From Deltaproteobacteria bacterium (GTDB taxonomy: Bacteria > JAEEML01), in NCBI GenBank assembly GCA_016283195.1, contig JAEEML010000178.1, positions 1 through 20,397 on the forward strand: a stretch of 20,397 nt of DNA. Direction: 5' to 3'. This document shows, one piece after another, positions 13,896 to 20,397 of this stretch. The notes beneath the pieces were generated by a model, which saw only the letters and a program-made list of their open reading frames with translations, did not search any database and was not told the DNA's origin. Position numbers and translations under genes: made by a program. The stretch's first letter is position 1. Every line of letters begins with the position of its first letter.

Positions 13896-15773
13896 TCAGT
13901 TAATAATTGGATGATTTTGTAAATAAATTCGCACAATTGTCAGTGCTGCCGGGGTAATACCGCTGATACGCTGAGCCTGAGCAAAGGTACGCGGGCGTAT
14001 TTTAGTAAGTTTTTCAATGACTTCGCGGGTGAGGCCGGAAATAACGCTATAATCGAGCTCCGGCGGGATAAGTTGCTGCTCGCTCTTTAAGAGGCGCTCG
14101 GCTTCCAACTTTTGGCGGCTGATATAGCCGGCATAGCGCACATCGTCCACCAAAGTATTCTCCAGTTGCTCAGGCAATTCCGGCACATTATAGCGCCGGC
14201 GCAGATCGGCGTAACTGAGCCCCGGGCGGCGCAGTATTTCCGCCGCCGTCTGCGCCGTGTGCATGGGCGCTTCGCCCAGCTCACTTAGCCAATTATTAGT
14301 CTCTTCGCTGGGCGTTAGCACTATCTCGCTAAGGGCGCGTCTCGCGGCGGCCAGCTGCTGCTCCTTGGCCGCAAAATCGCTATATTGCTCAGCACTCACC
14401 AGGCCGATTTTGCGGCCAATAGGCGTGAGCCTGGTGGCAGCATTGTCCTCCCGGAGCAGCAGCCGGTGTTCGGCCCGGGAAGTGAACATTCTATAGGGCT
14501 CTTTGGTGCCGTTGGTCACCAAATCATCAATGAGAACACCGATATAGGCCTCATGGCGCTTTAAGATAAGCGGCTCTTCGTGCCTGATAAAGAGGTGGGC
14601 ATTGATGCCCGCCATGAGGCCTTGGGCCGCCGCCTCCTCGTACCCGCTCGTACCATTTATCTGCCCAGCCATATAGAGGCCGGGGATGCTCTTTACCATC
14701 AAAGTGGCGTCAAGTTGCTGCGGGTCGCTATAGTCATATTCCACGGCATAACCGGGGCGCACCAGTTCCACCCTTTCCAGCCCGGGCACAGTGCGCAAAT
14801 AGGCGAGCTGCACATCTTGCGGCAAACTGGTGGAGAGGCCGTTCGGGTAATAACGCACACAGGAGAGCCCCTCGGGCTCCAAAAAGACATGATGCTCCGT
14901 TTTATCGGGAAAACGCACTACTTTATCTTCTATGCTGGGGCAATAACGCGGGCCCACCCCCTCAATAACGCCGCTGAAAAGCGGGCTTCTGTCCAAATTT
15001 TGGCGAATTACTTCATGAGTTTTTTCATTAGTGGCCGTGAGATAGCAAGCAGCTTCAGGCAAGGGCTCATAGCCGCCGCGCCAGGAAAAACGTGGCCTAG
15101 GGATGCGGGAAGTTTGCACTTCAAGAGAAGAAAAATCAATACTACTCGCCAAAAGGCGCGGAGTAGTACCGGTTTTTAGGCGCCCCAAAGTGAGTTTCAT
15201 AGCTAAAAGACTGTCTGAAAGCCTGGTAGCTGCCACATCGCCCCAGCGCCCGGCCTTAAAATGAGTGAGACCAATATGGCAGAGGCCGTTCAAAAAAGTG
15301 CCAGTAGTGATAATAACTGCCTCAGTGCTGAATTTGGCCCCGGCTGCCGTCTCCACCAAAAAGGAGGGTTCACCGCCGCTTCCCTGAGGAATAATAGCCG
15401 CCGCCTCGCCCTCAAAAATGGTAAGCCCGGCGGTTTTTTCTAAAATTTGCAACATAATTTGCGGATAGCAGCCGGAATCCACCTGCGCTCGCGTGGCCTG
15501 CACAGCACTGCCTTTGCGCGTATTGAGCGTGCGCACTTGGATAGCTGCCTGATCGGCCACAAAGCCCATTATGCCGCCAAGAGCATCTATTTCTTTGGTC
15601 AAATGGCCCTTGGCCACTCCGCCCACTGCCGGATTACAGGAAAGAGCGGCAATATGCTTTTTACTGAGAGAAATAAGCAGTGTGCGCTCACCGAGCCTGG
15701 CGGCCGCCAAAGCCGCTTCACAACCGGCATGGCCGCCACCGATAACAATCACATCAAAATCATTTTTCTTCAT
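13896..15773 (-). CDS. mnmG: tRNA uridine-5-carboxymethylaminomethyl modification enzyme MnmG (GidA)
   Basis: FAD- and folate-dependent enzyme that, with MnmE, installs the (carboxymethyl)aminomethyl group at U34 of several tRNAs. It is 625 residues, the typical length. The N-terminal FAD fold has GGGHAG at 12-17. The family signature [25 protein letters not shown] (with C46) is near 43-67, and [18 protein letters not shown] carries the second conserved cysteine. [16 protein letters not shown] marks the NAD/FAD-associated region, and the C-terminal helical domain ends [19 protein letters not shown]. The gene is not beside mnmE or rsmG here. It has its own likely promoter at 15830-15859 and ends at a hairpin shared with the convergent lipoprotein gene. 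Confidence 0.97.
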   Translation of the reverse strand: MKKNDFDVIVIGGGHAGCEAALAAARLGERTLLISLSKKHIAALSCNPAVGGVAKGHLTKEIDALGGIMGFVADQAAIQVRTLNTRKGSAVQATRAQVDSGCYPQIMLQILEKTAGLTIFEGEAAAIIPQGSGGEPSFLVETAAGAKFSTEAVIITTGTFLNGLCHIGLTHFKAGRWGDVAATRLSDSLLAMKLTLGRLKTGTTPRLLASSIDFSSLEVQTSRIPRPRFSWRGGYEPLPEAACYLTATNEKTHEVIRQNLDRSPLFSGVIEGVGPRYCPSIEDKVVRFPDKTEHHVFLEPEGLSCVRYYPNGLSTSLPQDVQLAYLRTVPGLERVELVRPGYAVEYDYSDPQQLDATLMVKSIPGLYMAGQINGTSGYEEAAAQGLMAGINAHLFIRHEEPLILKRHEAYIGVLIDDLVTNGTKEPYRMFTSRAEHRLLLREDNAATRLTPIGRKIGLVSAEQYSDFAAKEQQLAAARRALSEIVLTPSEETNNWLSELGEAPMHTAQTAAEILRRPGLSYADLRRRYNVPELPEQLENTLVDDVRYAGYISRQKLEAERLLKSEQQLIPPELDYSVISGLTREVIEKLTKIRPRTFAQAQRISGITPAALTIVRIYLQNHPIIN

Positions 15774-15829
15774 TGGCCTTTCACCTCACACCAAGGCGCC
15801 AGCCGCTTTATATGCCGAGTTTTGATGGA

Positions 15830-15859
15830 AGTCTAGGGAGATAGTTCGACTTTAGTCAA
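15830..15859 (-). promoter_or_regulatory. Promoter of mnmG
   Basis: On the minus strand TTGACT (15859-15854), 18-base spacer, TAGACT (15835-15830). Same -10 and spacer length as the promoter of lipoprotein paralogue 3. The -35 starts directly after the stop of the upstream methyltransferase gene, and the leader is about 50 bases. Confidence 0.6.
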
Positions 15860-16657
15860 TCACCATTTAATGGTGGCAAAACGGTTATTTATTTTGGGGA
15901 AAAGCCAGGCAAACAGTTTGCCTCTAAGAGAATATTTTTTCATTTCTTCATGAAAACTGTGCTCTTCCACCAGCGCAAACCCGGGAACCAGAGAGACAAT
16001 TTCCTCGCCGCTGTCAGTGCCGGATTTAAAAGTGGCTTTGGTGTTTTTTACTGTATCGTGATGGCGGGAATTTTGGGCCGAAAATTTGCTGTTTTGCTCG
16101 GCTATAAGCAAGCCGCCACCGGGGAAATTACTCTTTAACATACTGAGAAAACTGCGAATTTCCTCCATAGTAAAATACATAAAAAGCCCCTCTGCCAAAA
16201 AGAGCGGCTTGGCTTTTCTGCCGTTTAAAGCCTCTTTCACCGCCTGACACCAGCTCGCATCCAGCACACTGGCCGCAATCATTTTTACATTATCCTGCTC
16301 GGCAAAAACCTTTTTTCTAACAGCCATACAATCAGGCAAATCTATGTCAAACCAAAAGATTTTTTGGTTATTAACGCGCTCAAAGCGATTATCAAAGCCG
16401 GCGCCCAGGTTTACCACCACCGTATCAGGATTTTTGGCAATAATCTCTTTTACCTGCCGGTCGAGCATTATGGTGCGGGCCACTACTCCCTCGTGCGACA
16501 TAAATTTATCATAAGGAGTGGTATCAATTTTGAGGGTATTAATTATCTCCACCGCTTTTTTGTCATAAAAACGCGGGTGCTTGCGCAGTGTCTCATTGGC
16601 CTTGATGGCCAGAGGAATAAGGGCGGTTGTTTCTACATCTCCTAATTGTAATTCCAT
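15860..16657 (-). CDS. LCM/COG3315-type SAM-dependent O-methyltransferase
   Basis: Class I methyltransferase of 265 residues resembling the leucine carboxyl methyltransferase/COG3315 group (polyketide-type O-methyltransferases). The SAM-binding motif is VVNLGAGFDNRF with N83-L84-G85-A86-G87; the acidic strand is FWFDIDLPD; LFLAEGLFMYFTMEEI is the family-specific post-motif. The N-terminal helical cap (about 1-60) contains the typical P-R-F/Y-D-K-A pattern seen in this group. The real substrate is unknown; members act on carboxylates or phenolic hydroxyls, and no biosynthetic cluster is visible nearby. The start ATG has GGAG 6 bases upstream. It is followed by mnmG after 86 bases, but mnmG has its own promoter, so a shared role is not implied. 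Confidence 0.8.
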   Translation of the reverse strand: MELQLGDVETTALIPLAIKANETLRKHPRFYDKKAVEIINTLKIDTTPYDKFMSHEGVVARTIMLDRQVKEIIAKNPDTVVVNLGAGFDNRFERVNNQKIFWFDIDLPDCMAVRKKVFAEQDNVKMIAASVLDASWCQAVKEALNGRKAKPLFLAEGLFMYFTMEEIRSFLSMLKSNFPGGGLLIAEQNSKFSAQNSRHHDTVKNTKATFKSGTDSGEEIVSLVPGFALVEEHSFHEEMKKYSLRGKLFAWLFPKINNRFATIKW

Positions 16658-16988
16658 AATTTTCTCCAGTGGTTATAAATTAGTTATATCGTTGTTTGCT
16701 CTCATTATCGGCTAGGCTGTTCATTATAAGCCACAACAAACAATATTAGATATATCAAACTATACTTAATCAGTCAATATATACTTTATTTAAGCGTAAA
16801 TACCGGCGATTTACTAGAACATACTAATAAATTAAAAACTATGGCTCTTTTTATATAAGTGGCACGGCCAAAACCCATACCGCGCCGCAGATTTTCTCTT
16901 CAATAACGCCTTTTGTTTGCTATAGAATATGCAGCCGCTTGCGCGGCCTCCTTGCCCGGTCGCCGGCTCAAAACTCAGCAGGTGAGAG
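16658..16988. other. AT-rich divergent intergenic region upstream of cstA
   Basis: 331 bases with no credible gene or tRNA. A clean TATAAT on the minus strand (16728-16723) could serve the methyltransferase gene but lacks a matching -35. On the plus strand TTTACT (16810-16815)-17-TAAAAA (16833-16838) and TATAGA (16921-16926) are candidate cstA promoter pieces, neither decisive. GCCGC-TTGC-GCGGC (16934-16947) forms a small hairpin in the probable cstA leader. AAATTA/ATATAT-rich stretches dominate the centre. Confidence 0.5.
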
Positions 16989-18449
16989 ATGATATCATTT
17001 TTTGTTGCCCTTTTGCTGCTCATCATCGGTTACTTTACTTACGGCGCCCTGGCGGAGCGTATTTTTAAGCCGCAGGACGGGCCGACACCGGCCATCAAAA
17101 ATGCCGATGGCGTTGATTATGTGCCGCTTTCCACCCCCAAGGCTTTTCTTATTCAGCTACTCAACATCGCCGGCCTGGGCCCCATCTTTGGCGCTATTTC
17201 CGGCGCCCTCTGGGGGCCATGCGTCTATCTCTGGATTGTCCTGGGCACCATCCTGGCCGGAGCGGTTCACGACTACCTTTCAGGCATGATTTCCTTAAGA
17301 AACAACGGCGCCTCCATAGCCGAAGTAACCGGTAAATATCTGGGCCCCTTTATGCACAATGTGATGCGCGTTTTTTCCATTTTGCTGCTCGTCATGGTGG
17401 GCGTGGTCTTTATGGTGGGGCCGGCCGGCCTTTTGGCCCGTCTCACGCCCGACTGGCTCTCTACCCGCCTATTTGTCTTTATCATTCTCATCTATTACTT
17501 TTTGGCCACCATTTTGCCGGTAGATAAAATCATCGGCAAATTTTACCCCCTTTTTGGCATACTCCTCATTTTAATGGCTATCGGCATCGGCGCCGGCACT
17601 TTAATCCATAGCGCTGAGCGGCCGCTAATGGAATTTACCTTTAAAAATCTCTACCCCGGCACTTTGGACGCCACCTCCACCCCGCCCATCTGGCCGCTCA
17701 TGTTCATCACCGTGGCCTGCGGCGCCATCTCCGGTTTTCATGCCACCCAGTCGCCCATTATGGCCCGCTGCCTGCGCAGTGAGCATGACGGGCGGCGCAT
17801 CTTTTACGGCGCTATGGTTGCCGAAGGCATCATTGCCCTCATCTGGGCTGCCGCTGCTATTGCCTTTTTCTGGAATCCGGACGGCAGCGGCCTTTTGGCG
17901 CTCAAAAAAATCGGCGGCGGTAATTCAGGCGCCGTTTATGAAATGTGCGTTGGATTACTGGGGAATATTGGCGGCATTATTGCCATGCTTGGCGTTATTG
18001 TCTGCCCCATCACTTCCGGCGACACAGCCTTTCGCAGCGCCCGCATGACTATTTTCGATTGGCTAAAGCTCGATGAAAAAAAGCTTTCCACCCGCCTCCT
18101 TGTCACCACTCCGCTTTTGCTCACCGGCCTTTTCATCTCCTTTTTGGATTACAGCATCATCTGGCGCTATTTTTCCTGGGCCAACCAGACTCTGGCCATG
18201 ATTGTGCTCTGGGCGGGCGCTGTCTTTCTGGTAAAGCACAATATTAAGCAAAAATATGTGAGCCTTATGGCGGCGGCCCCGGCCACCTTTATGTCGGCTG
18301 TCTCTTTTACTTACCTCATCTATGCCCCCGAGTGTTTTAACCTGGGAGCGCGGGGCGAACTGGGCCTTACTATTTCCTACGCCGGCGGCCTTTTGGGGGC
18401 AATAATCTGTGCGGCCATTTTTTGGCTAAAGGCATACAGGCGCAAATAA
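16989..18449 (+). CDS. cstA: CstA-family carbon starvation transporter (short form)
   Basis: Polytopic inner-membrane protein of the CstA family, whose characterised members take up pyruvate (and peptides in some reports). It is 486 residues, shorter than E. coli CstA/BtsT (about 700), matching the compact form seen in many anaerobes. Family motifs visible: GPIFGAISGALWGPCVYLWIVLGTILAGAVHDYLSGM with H94-D95-Y96, SLRNNGASIAEV, ISGFHATQSPIMARC, and GDTAFRSARMTIFDWL beginning at G344. More than ten hydrophobic segments are distributed along the chain. The ATG at 16989 has a modest AGG 6 bases upstream. No LytS/LytR-type pyruvate sensor pair is adjacent. A strong hairpin lies downstream. Confidence 0.92.
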   Translation: MISFFVALLLLIIGYFTYGALAERIFKPQDGPTPAIKNADGVDYVPLSTPKAFLIQLLNIAGLGPIFGAISGALWGPCVYLWIVLGTILAGAVHDYLSGMISLRNNGASIAEVTGKYLGPFMHNVMRVFSILLLVMVGVVFMVGPAGLLARLTPDWLSTRLFVFIILIYYFLATILPVDKIIGKFYPLFGILLILMAIGIGAGTLIHSAERPLMEFTFKNLYPGTLDATSTPPIWPLMFITVACGAISGFHATQSPIMARCLRSEHDGRRIFYGAMVAEGIIALIWAAAAIAFFWNPDGSGLLALKKIGGGNSGAVYEMCVGLLGNIGGIIAMLGVIVCPITSGDTAFRSARMTIFDWLKLDEKKLSTRLLVTTPLLLTGLFISFLDYSIIWRYFSWANQTLAMIVLWAGAVFLVKHNIKQKYVSLMAAAPATFMSAVSFTYLIYAPECFNLGARGELGLTISYAGGLLGAIICAAIFWLKAYRRK

Positions 18450-18498
18450 AGTTTTTTTAAAACATAATAAAAAAGCCCATATAAGTTACCGGCAGATT

Positions 18499-18527
18499 AA
18501 AAAAACAATGTCTATAAATGTTTTTTT
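18499..18527 (+). repeat. A/T-rich inverted repeat before the cstA terminator
   Basis: AAAAAAACA (18499-18507) and TGTTTTTTT (18519-18527) are perfect complements. The 9-bp stem has an 11-base loop and is symmetric enough to act on either strand, possibly as an auxiliary end of the cstA transcript. Confidence 0.45.
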
Positions 18528-18531
18528 GCTT

Positions 18532-18562
18532 AGGCCCGGAACTTACGCCGGGCCTGTTTATT
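18532..18562 (+). terminator. Terminator of cstA
   Basis: AGGCCCGG (18532-18539) pairs perfectly with CCGGGCCT (18548-18555) around an 8-base loop, followed by GTTTATT. Strong stem, weak U-tract. Confidence 0.65.
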
Positions 18563-18597
18563 CCACTCTCGAGCAAGACATCTCCTTTTCATTAGTA

Positions 18598-18625
18598 TTG
18601 ACATATCATATATTATATATATTCT
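18598..18625 (+). promoter_or_regulatory. Promoter of the methylase-like/TRD fusion gene
   Basis: TTGACA (18598-18603), 16-base spacer, TATTCT (18620-18625). Transcription would start near 18632, about 26 bases before the preferred ATG. Confidence 0.6.
18605..18616 (+). repeat. 12-bp direct repeat, copy 1 (promoter spacer)
   Basis: ATCATATATTAT within the spacer between -35 and -10. An identical copy lies 43 bases downstream. Confidence 0.7.
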
Positions 18626-18640
18626 AATAGCCGATGCTGG

Positions 18641-18646
18641 AGGAGG
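18641..18646 (+). promoter_or_regulatory. Ribosome binding site deciding the start of the fusion gene
   Basis: AGGAGG lies 11 bases before ATG 18658. The alternative ATG at 18634 is upstream of this site and almost at the predicted transcription start. Confidence 0.5.
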
Positions 18647-18647
18647 C

Positions 18648-18659
18648 ATCATATATTAT
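18648..18659 (+). repeat. 12-bp direct repeat, copy 2 (start codon)
   Basis: ATCATATATTAT, the last two bases being the first two of the ATG at 18658. Identical to copy 1; the copies are about four helical turns apart. Confidence 0.7.
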
Positions 18660-20019
18660 GAAAACAATAACAGAAGAAAAGGCAAACACAGGCAGAACAC
18701 TTTTGACTCCGGCGGCACTTACAAGAAAATTCGCTGATTATATAAGTGAAAAAAGCCATAAAGTCCTCATTGCCGAGGGCGAAAAGTTTGGGCCGGAACT
18801 AGTTGATATTATTCAAGCCAACCCGCAAATTGAGTTTACCGTAACCTGCTCAAAAGAAAGAGAAAAAGCACTTGCCAAAAAGCTACAAGGCACAGCAGAA
18901 AATACTAAACTTATCACCGCCGATATTTACAGCAAAGGTTTTACCGAGGAAAAATACGACCTCATAATCAGCATTCCCGATTTTGGCGCGCGCAATCTGA
19001 TAAATAGCCACGATTTCATCAGCCGCGATACCGACCTGGTGGCCTTGCAAAACCTGCTCTATCATATCACCGATGCCGGCAAGTTGCTGATTGTCCTGCC
19101 TATCAAAATAACGCTGGGGGGAGAAGCAACACTCTTTTTGCAAAACTACATTGAAAACAATTACAAAATAGAAGAAATAGATGTGCTCCCCAGTACTCTT
19201 TTTTATCCTTATTCCTCGGTTCGCACCTACTTTTTTGTCTTCTCCGGCGGCAAAACCGAGCAAATCAGCATAAAAAAATTAGAATTTGATCAACAGGACA
19301 AAAAACAATGGCCAGGCAAAATTTTGCTCACCAAAGAAGAAATATCTCTAAGCAGCGCCGAGTTTTCCGCCCTCGGCTGGAACATAGACATAGCCTTTTT
19401 GAGAGATGATGATGACATAAAAAATTTCCAGAAGTCGGCCGTTAATAAAGTGCTTTTAAAAGAAGTGGCCACCGTTTTTCGCGGCAAAGCGGTGCTCCAT
19501 AAAGAGGAAAGCGGCAATATCGCCGTAATAAATATTTCTAATTTCACCACCGGCGGCCTTGATTATGAGAATCTGGATCATATTGAAGCCGATGAGCGCA
19601 AAATATCGCCTTACATTTTGCACACCGGCGATGTGCTGGTAACCGCCCGCGGCACCACTATAAAAATCGGCGTTTTTACCGAACAACCCTTTATTTGCAT
19701 TGCCTCAGCCAATATCAATGTCATAAGGCCCAAAGAGGAGCTATTTAGCGGCTATTTGCAACTCTTTTTGGAATCGCCGCTCGGTTTAAAAATACTCAAA
19801 AGCCTGGAACGCGGCAGTGTGGTGATAAATATCAACTGCAAAGATATTATGGAACTCAAGATTCCCCTCCCCCCTCTGCAGGAGCAAAAAGCACTTAGTA
19901 ATGAATACCAGAGCGGGCTTAAACTATACCTGGAAGCTACTGCCGCTGCCGAAAAAAGCTGGCGCGAAAAGCGGGAAGCTATAAAAGCCAGGCTGTATCA
20001 AAAGATTATGGGCGCATAG
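18658..20019 (+). CDS. Orphan fusion of a degenerate N6-methylase-like domain with a type I HsdS-like target recognition domain
   Basis: Probable DNA-binding protein, 453 residues from ATG 18658. The N-terminal half (about 1-230) looks like the HsdM/N6-methylase fold: LLTPAALTRKFADYI as the leading helix, VLIAEGEKFG (36-45) where motif I should be, and YDLIISIPDFGA (106-111 for IPDFGA) where the catalytic N/D-PP-F/Y loop should be. Both motifs are degenerate, so methylation activity is doubtful. The C-terminal half (about 262-395) is a single type I S-subunit-like target recognition domain: LLKEVATVFRGKA, HTGDVLVTARGTT and IMELKIPLPPLQEQKAL. A helical/coiled tail (about 400-453) follows, like the conserved spacer helices of HsdS. 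No HsdR, HsdM or other restriction gene is nearby. It could be a sequence-specific regulator or a relic; no function is established. Confidence 0.7.
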   Translation: MKTITEEKANTGRTLLTPAALTRKFADYISEKSHKVLIAEGEKFGPELVDIIQANPQIEFTVTCSKEREKALAKKLQGTAENTKLITADIYSKGFTEEKYDLIISIPDFGARNLINSHDFISRDTDLVALQNLLYHITDAGKLLIVLPIKITLGGEATLFLQNYIENNYKIEEIDVLPSTLFYPYSSVRTYFFVFSGGKTEQISIKKLEFDQQDKKQWPGKILLTKEEISLSSAEFSALGWNIDIAFLRDDDDIKNFQKSAVNKVLLKEVATVFRGKAVLHKEESGNIAVINISNFTTGGLDYENLDHIEADERKISPYILHTGDVLVTARGTTIKIGVFTEQPFICIASANINVIRPKEELFSGYLQLFLESPLGLKILKSLERGSVVININCKDIMELKIPLPPLQEQKALSNEYQSGLKLYLEATAAAEKSWREKREAIKARLYQKIMGA

Positions 20020-20037
20020 GTAACTTAGGAAAATTTA

Positions 20038-20352
20038 ATGAAAAAAGTGCGCATCACTGTAAAAAAGATTGTCTCTCATAGCGATTTAATCGCCGAATAT
20101 GAAAACCCCATCGAGCACGCCTGTGATATGCGGCTTAATCAGGTCTTTATTTGCAACGGTTGGGAAAAACCGGAGGGCTTTTGCCTAAGTGCCTGGGAAA
20201 CTCTTTCGCCCTTTGTCATGGCTCTCGCCCACGGCGGGCAGAATTTTTACGACGGCTGGATGAAAAACCCGCGCTCGGCTATGATCTCCTGCAACGACGG
20301 CTTTCGGCCGGTGAGCTTTTTGCTGGAAACAATGGAGGAAGAGGCGGAATAG
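20038..20352 (+). CDS. TIGR04076 family small protein
   Basis: A 104-residue cytoplasmic protein matching the TIGR04076 pattern: MKKVRITVKKIVSHSDLIAEY start, a cysteine near 29 (ACDM), KPEGFCLSAWETLSPFVMALAHGG in the centre, and the closing SCNDGFRPVSFLLE. The three separated cysteines in conserved contexts suggest metal or redox chemistry, but no function of the family is known to me. AGGA lies about 7 bases before the ATG, 18 bases after the fusion-gene stop on the same strand, so the two probably share a transcript. The family occurs widely in anaerobes, often as single genes, so the pairing may be incidental. Confidence 0.78.
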   Translation: MKKVRITVKKIVSHSDLIAEYENPIEHACDMRLNQVFICNGWEKPEGFCLSAWETLSPFVMALAHGGQNFYDGWMKNPRSAMISCNDGFRPVSFLLETMEEEAE

Positions 20353-20363
20353 AAGCAAAAAAC

Positions 20364-20394
20364 AAGCAGGCGCTGACGGAATAATCCGCTGCTT
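20364..20394 (+). terminator. Possible terminator at the window edge
   Basis: AAGCAG (20364-20369) pairs with CTGCTT (20389-20394), and inside it CGGA (20377-20380) pairs with TCCG (20385-20388) around ATAA; seven unpaired bases separate the two left arms. The window ends 3 bases later, so any U-tract is not visible. Confidence 0.3.
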
Positions 20395-20397
20395 TAA

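Noticed and set aside
16832-17026. 64-codon minus-strand frame across the cstA start
   Set aside because: It overlaps the cstA start region, has no domain, and its start lies inside cstA.

Overview
The window reads as a piece of a diderm (Gram-negative-type) chromosome of moderate GC content. It encodes LptD, which only organisms with an LPS outer membrane need, and at least four lipobox lipoproteins. Two traits point, by inference, to the broad Deltaproteobacteria/Myxococcota/Bradymonadota area: a large cysteine-rich lipoprotein with an Asp/Ser/Asn/Thr tandem repeat and Dickkopf-like C-x-D-x-DC modules, and several small cysteine-rich lipoproteins. No 16S or other decisive marker is present, so the placement is tentative. 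I see no insertion sequence, integrase, CRISPR array or tRNA.

Layout. Positions 1-1858 (+): the 3' part of an RsmB/NOP-type rRNA cytosine methyltransferase, overlapping a TIGR01212-type radical SAM protein. Positions 1929-3291 (+): three tandem small lipoproteins that share a 12-cysteine framework. Positions 3369-6363 (+): a proline-rich AMIN-domain exported protein followed by lptD. Positions 6402-12144 (-): the transcription/translation operon rimP-nusA-ylxR-infB, meeting lptD tail to tail. Positions 12145-12475: a divergent control region with back-to-back promoters, a 19-bp palindrome and a possible attenuator. Positions 12476-13735 (+): the large cysteine-rich repeat lipoprotein. Positions 13896-16657 (-): mnmG and, upstream of it, an LCM/COG3315-type methyltransferase. 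Positions 16989-18449 (+): a short CstA-family transporter with a good terminator. Positions 18658-20352 (+): an orphan fusion of a degenerate N6-methylase-like domain with a type I S-subunit-like target recognition domain, followed by a TIGR04076 small protein.

How the parts work together. The minus-strand operon is housekeeping: ribosome maturation, transcription elongation, an RNase P-associated or nucleoid-type small protein, and initiation factor 2. The first and mnmG regions add rRNA and tRNA modification. The left part is envelope biology: lipoproteins rich in probable disulfides stand beside LptD, itself a disulfide-dependent protein. The right end is the most accessory-looking segment and carries the least explained gene. 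Three upstream regions share a promoter pattern close to TTGAC(A/T)-N18-TAGACT, which looks like a preferred promoter form of this genome.

The best candidates for something undescribed are the 12-cysteine lipoprotein trio, the methylase-like/TRD fusion with 12-bp direct repeats over its promoter and start codon, and the leader of the repeat lipoprotein gene.
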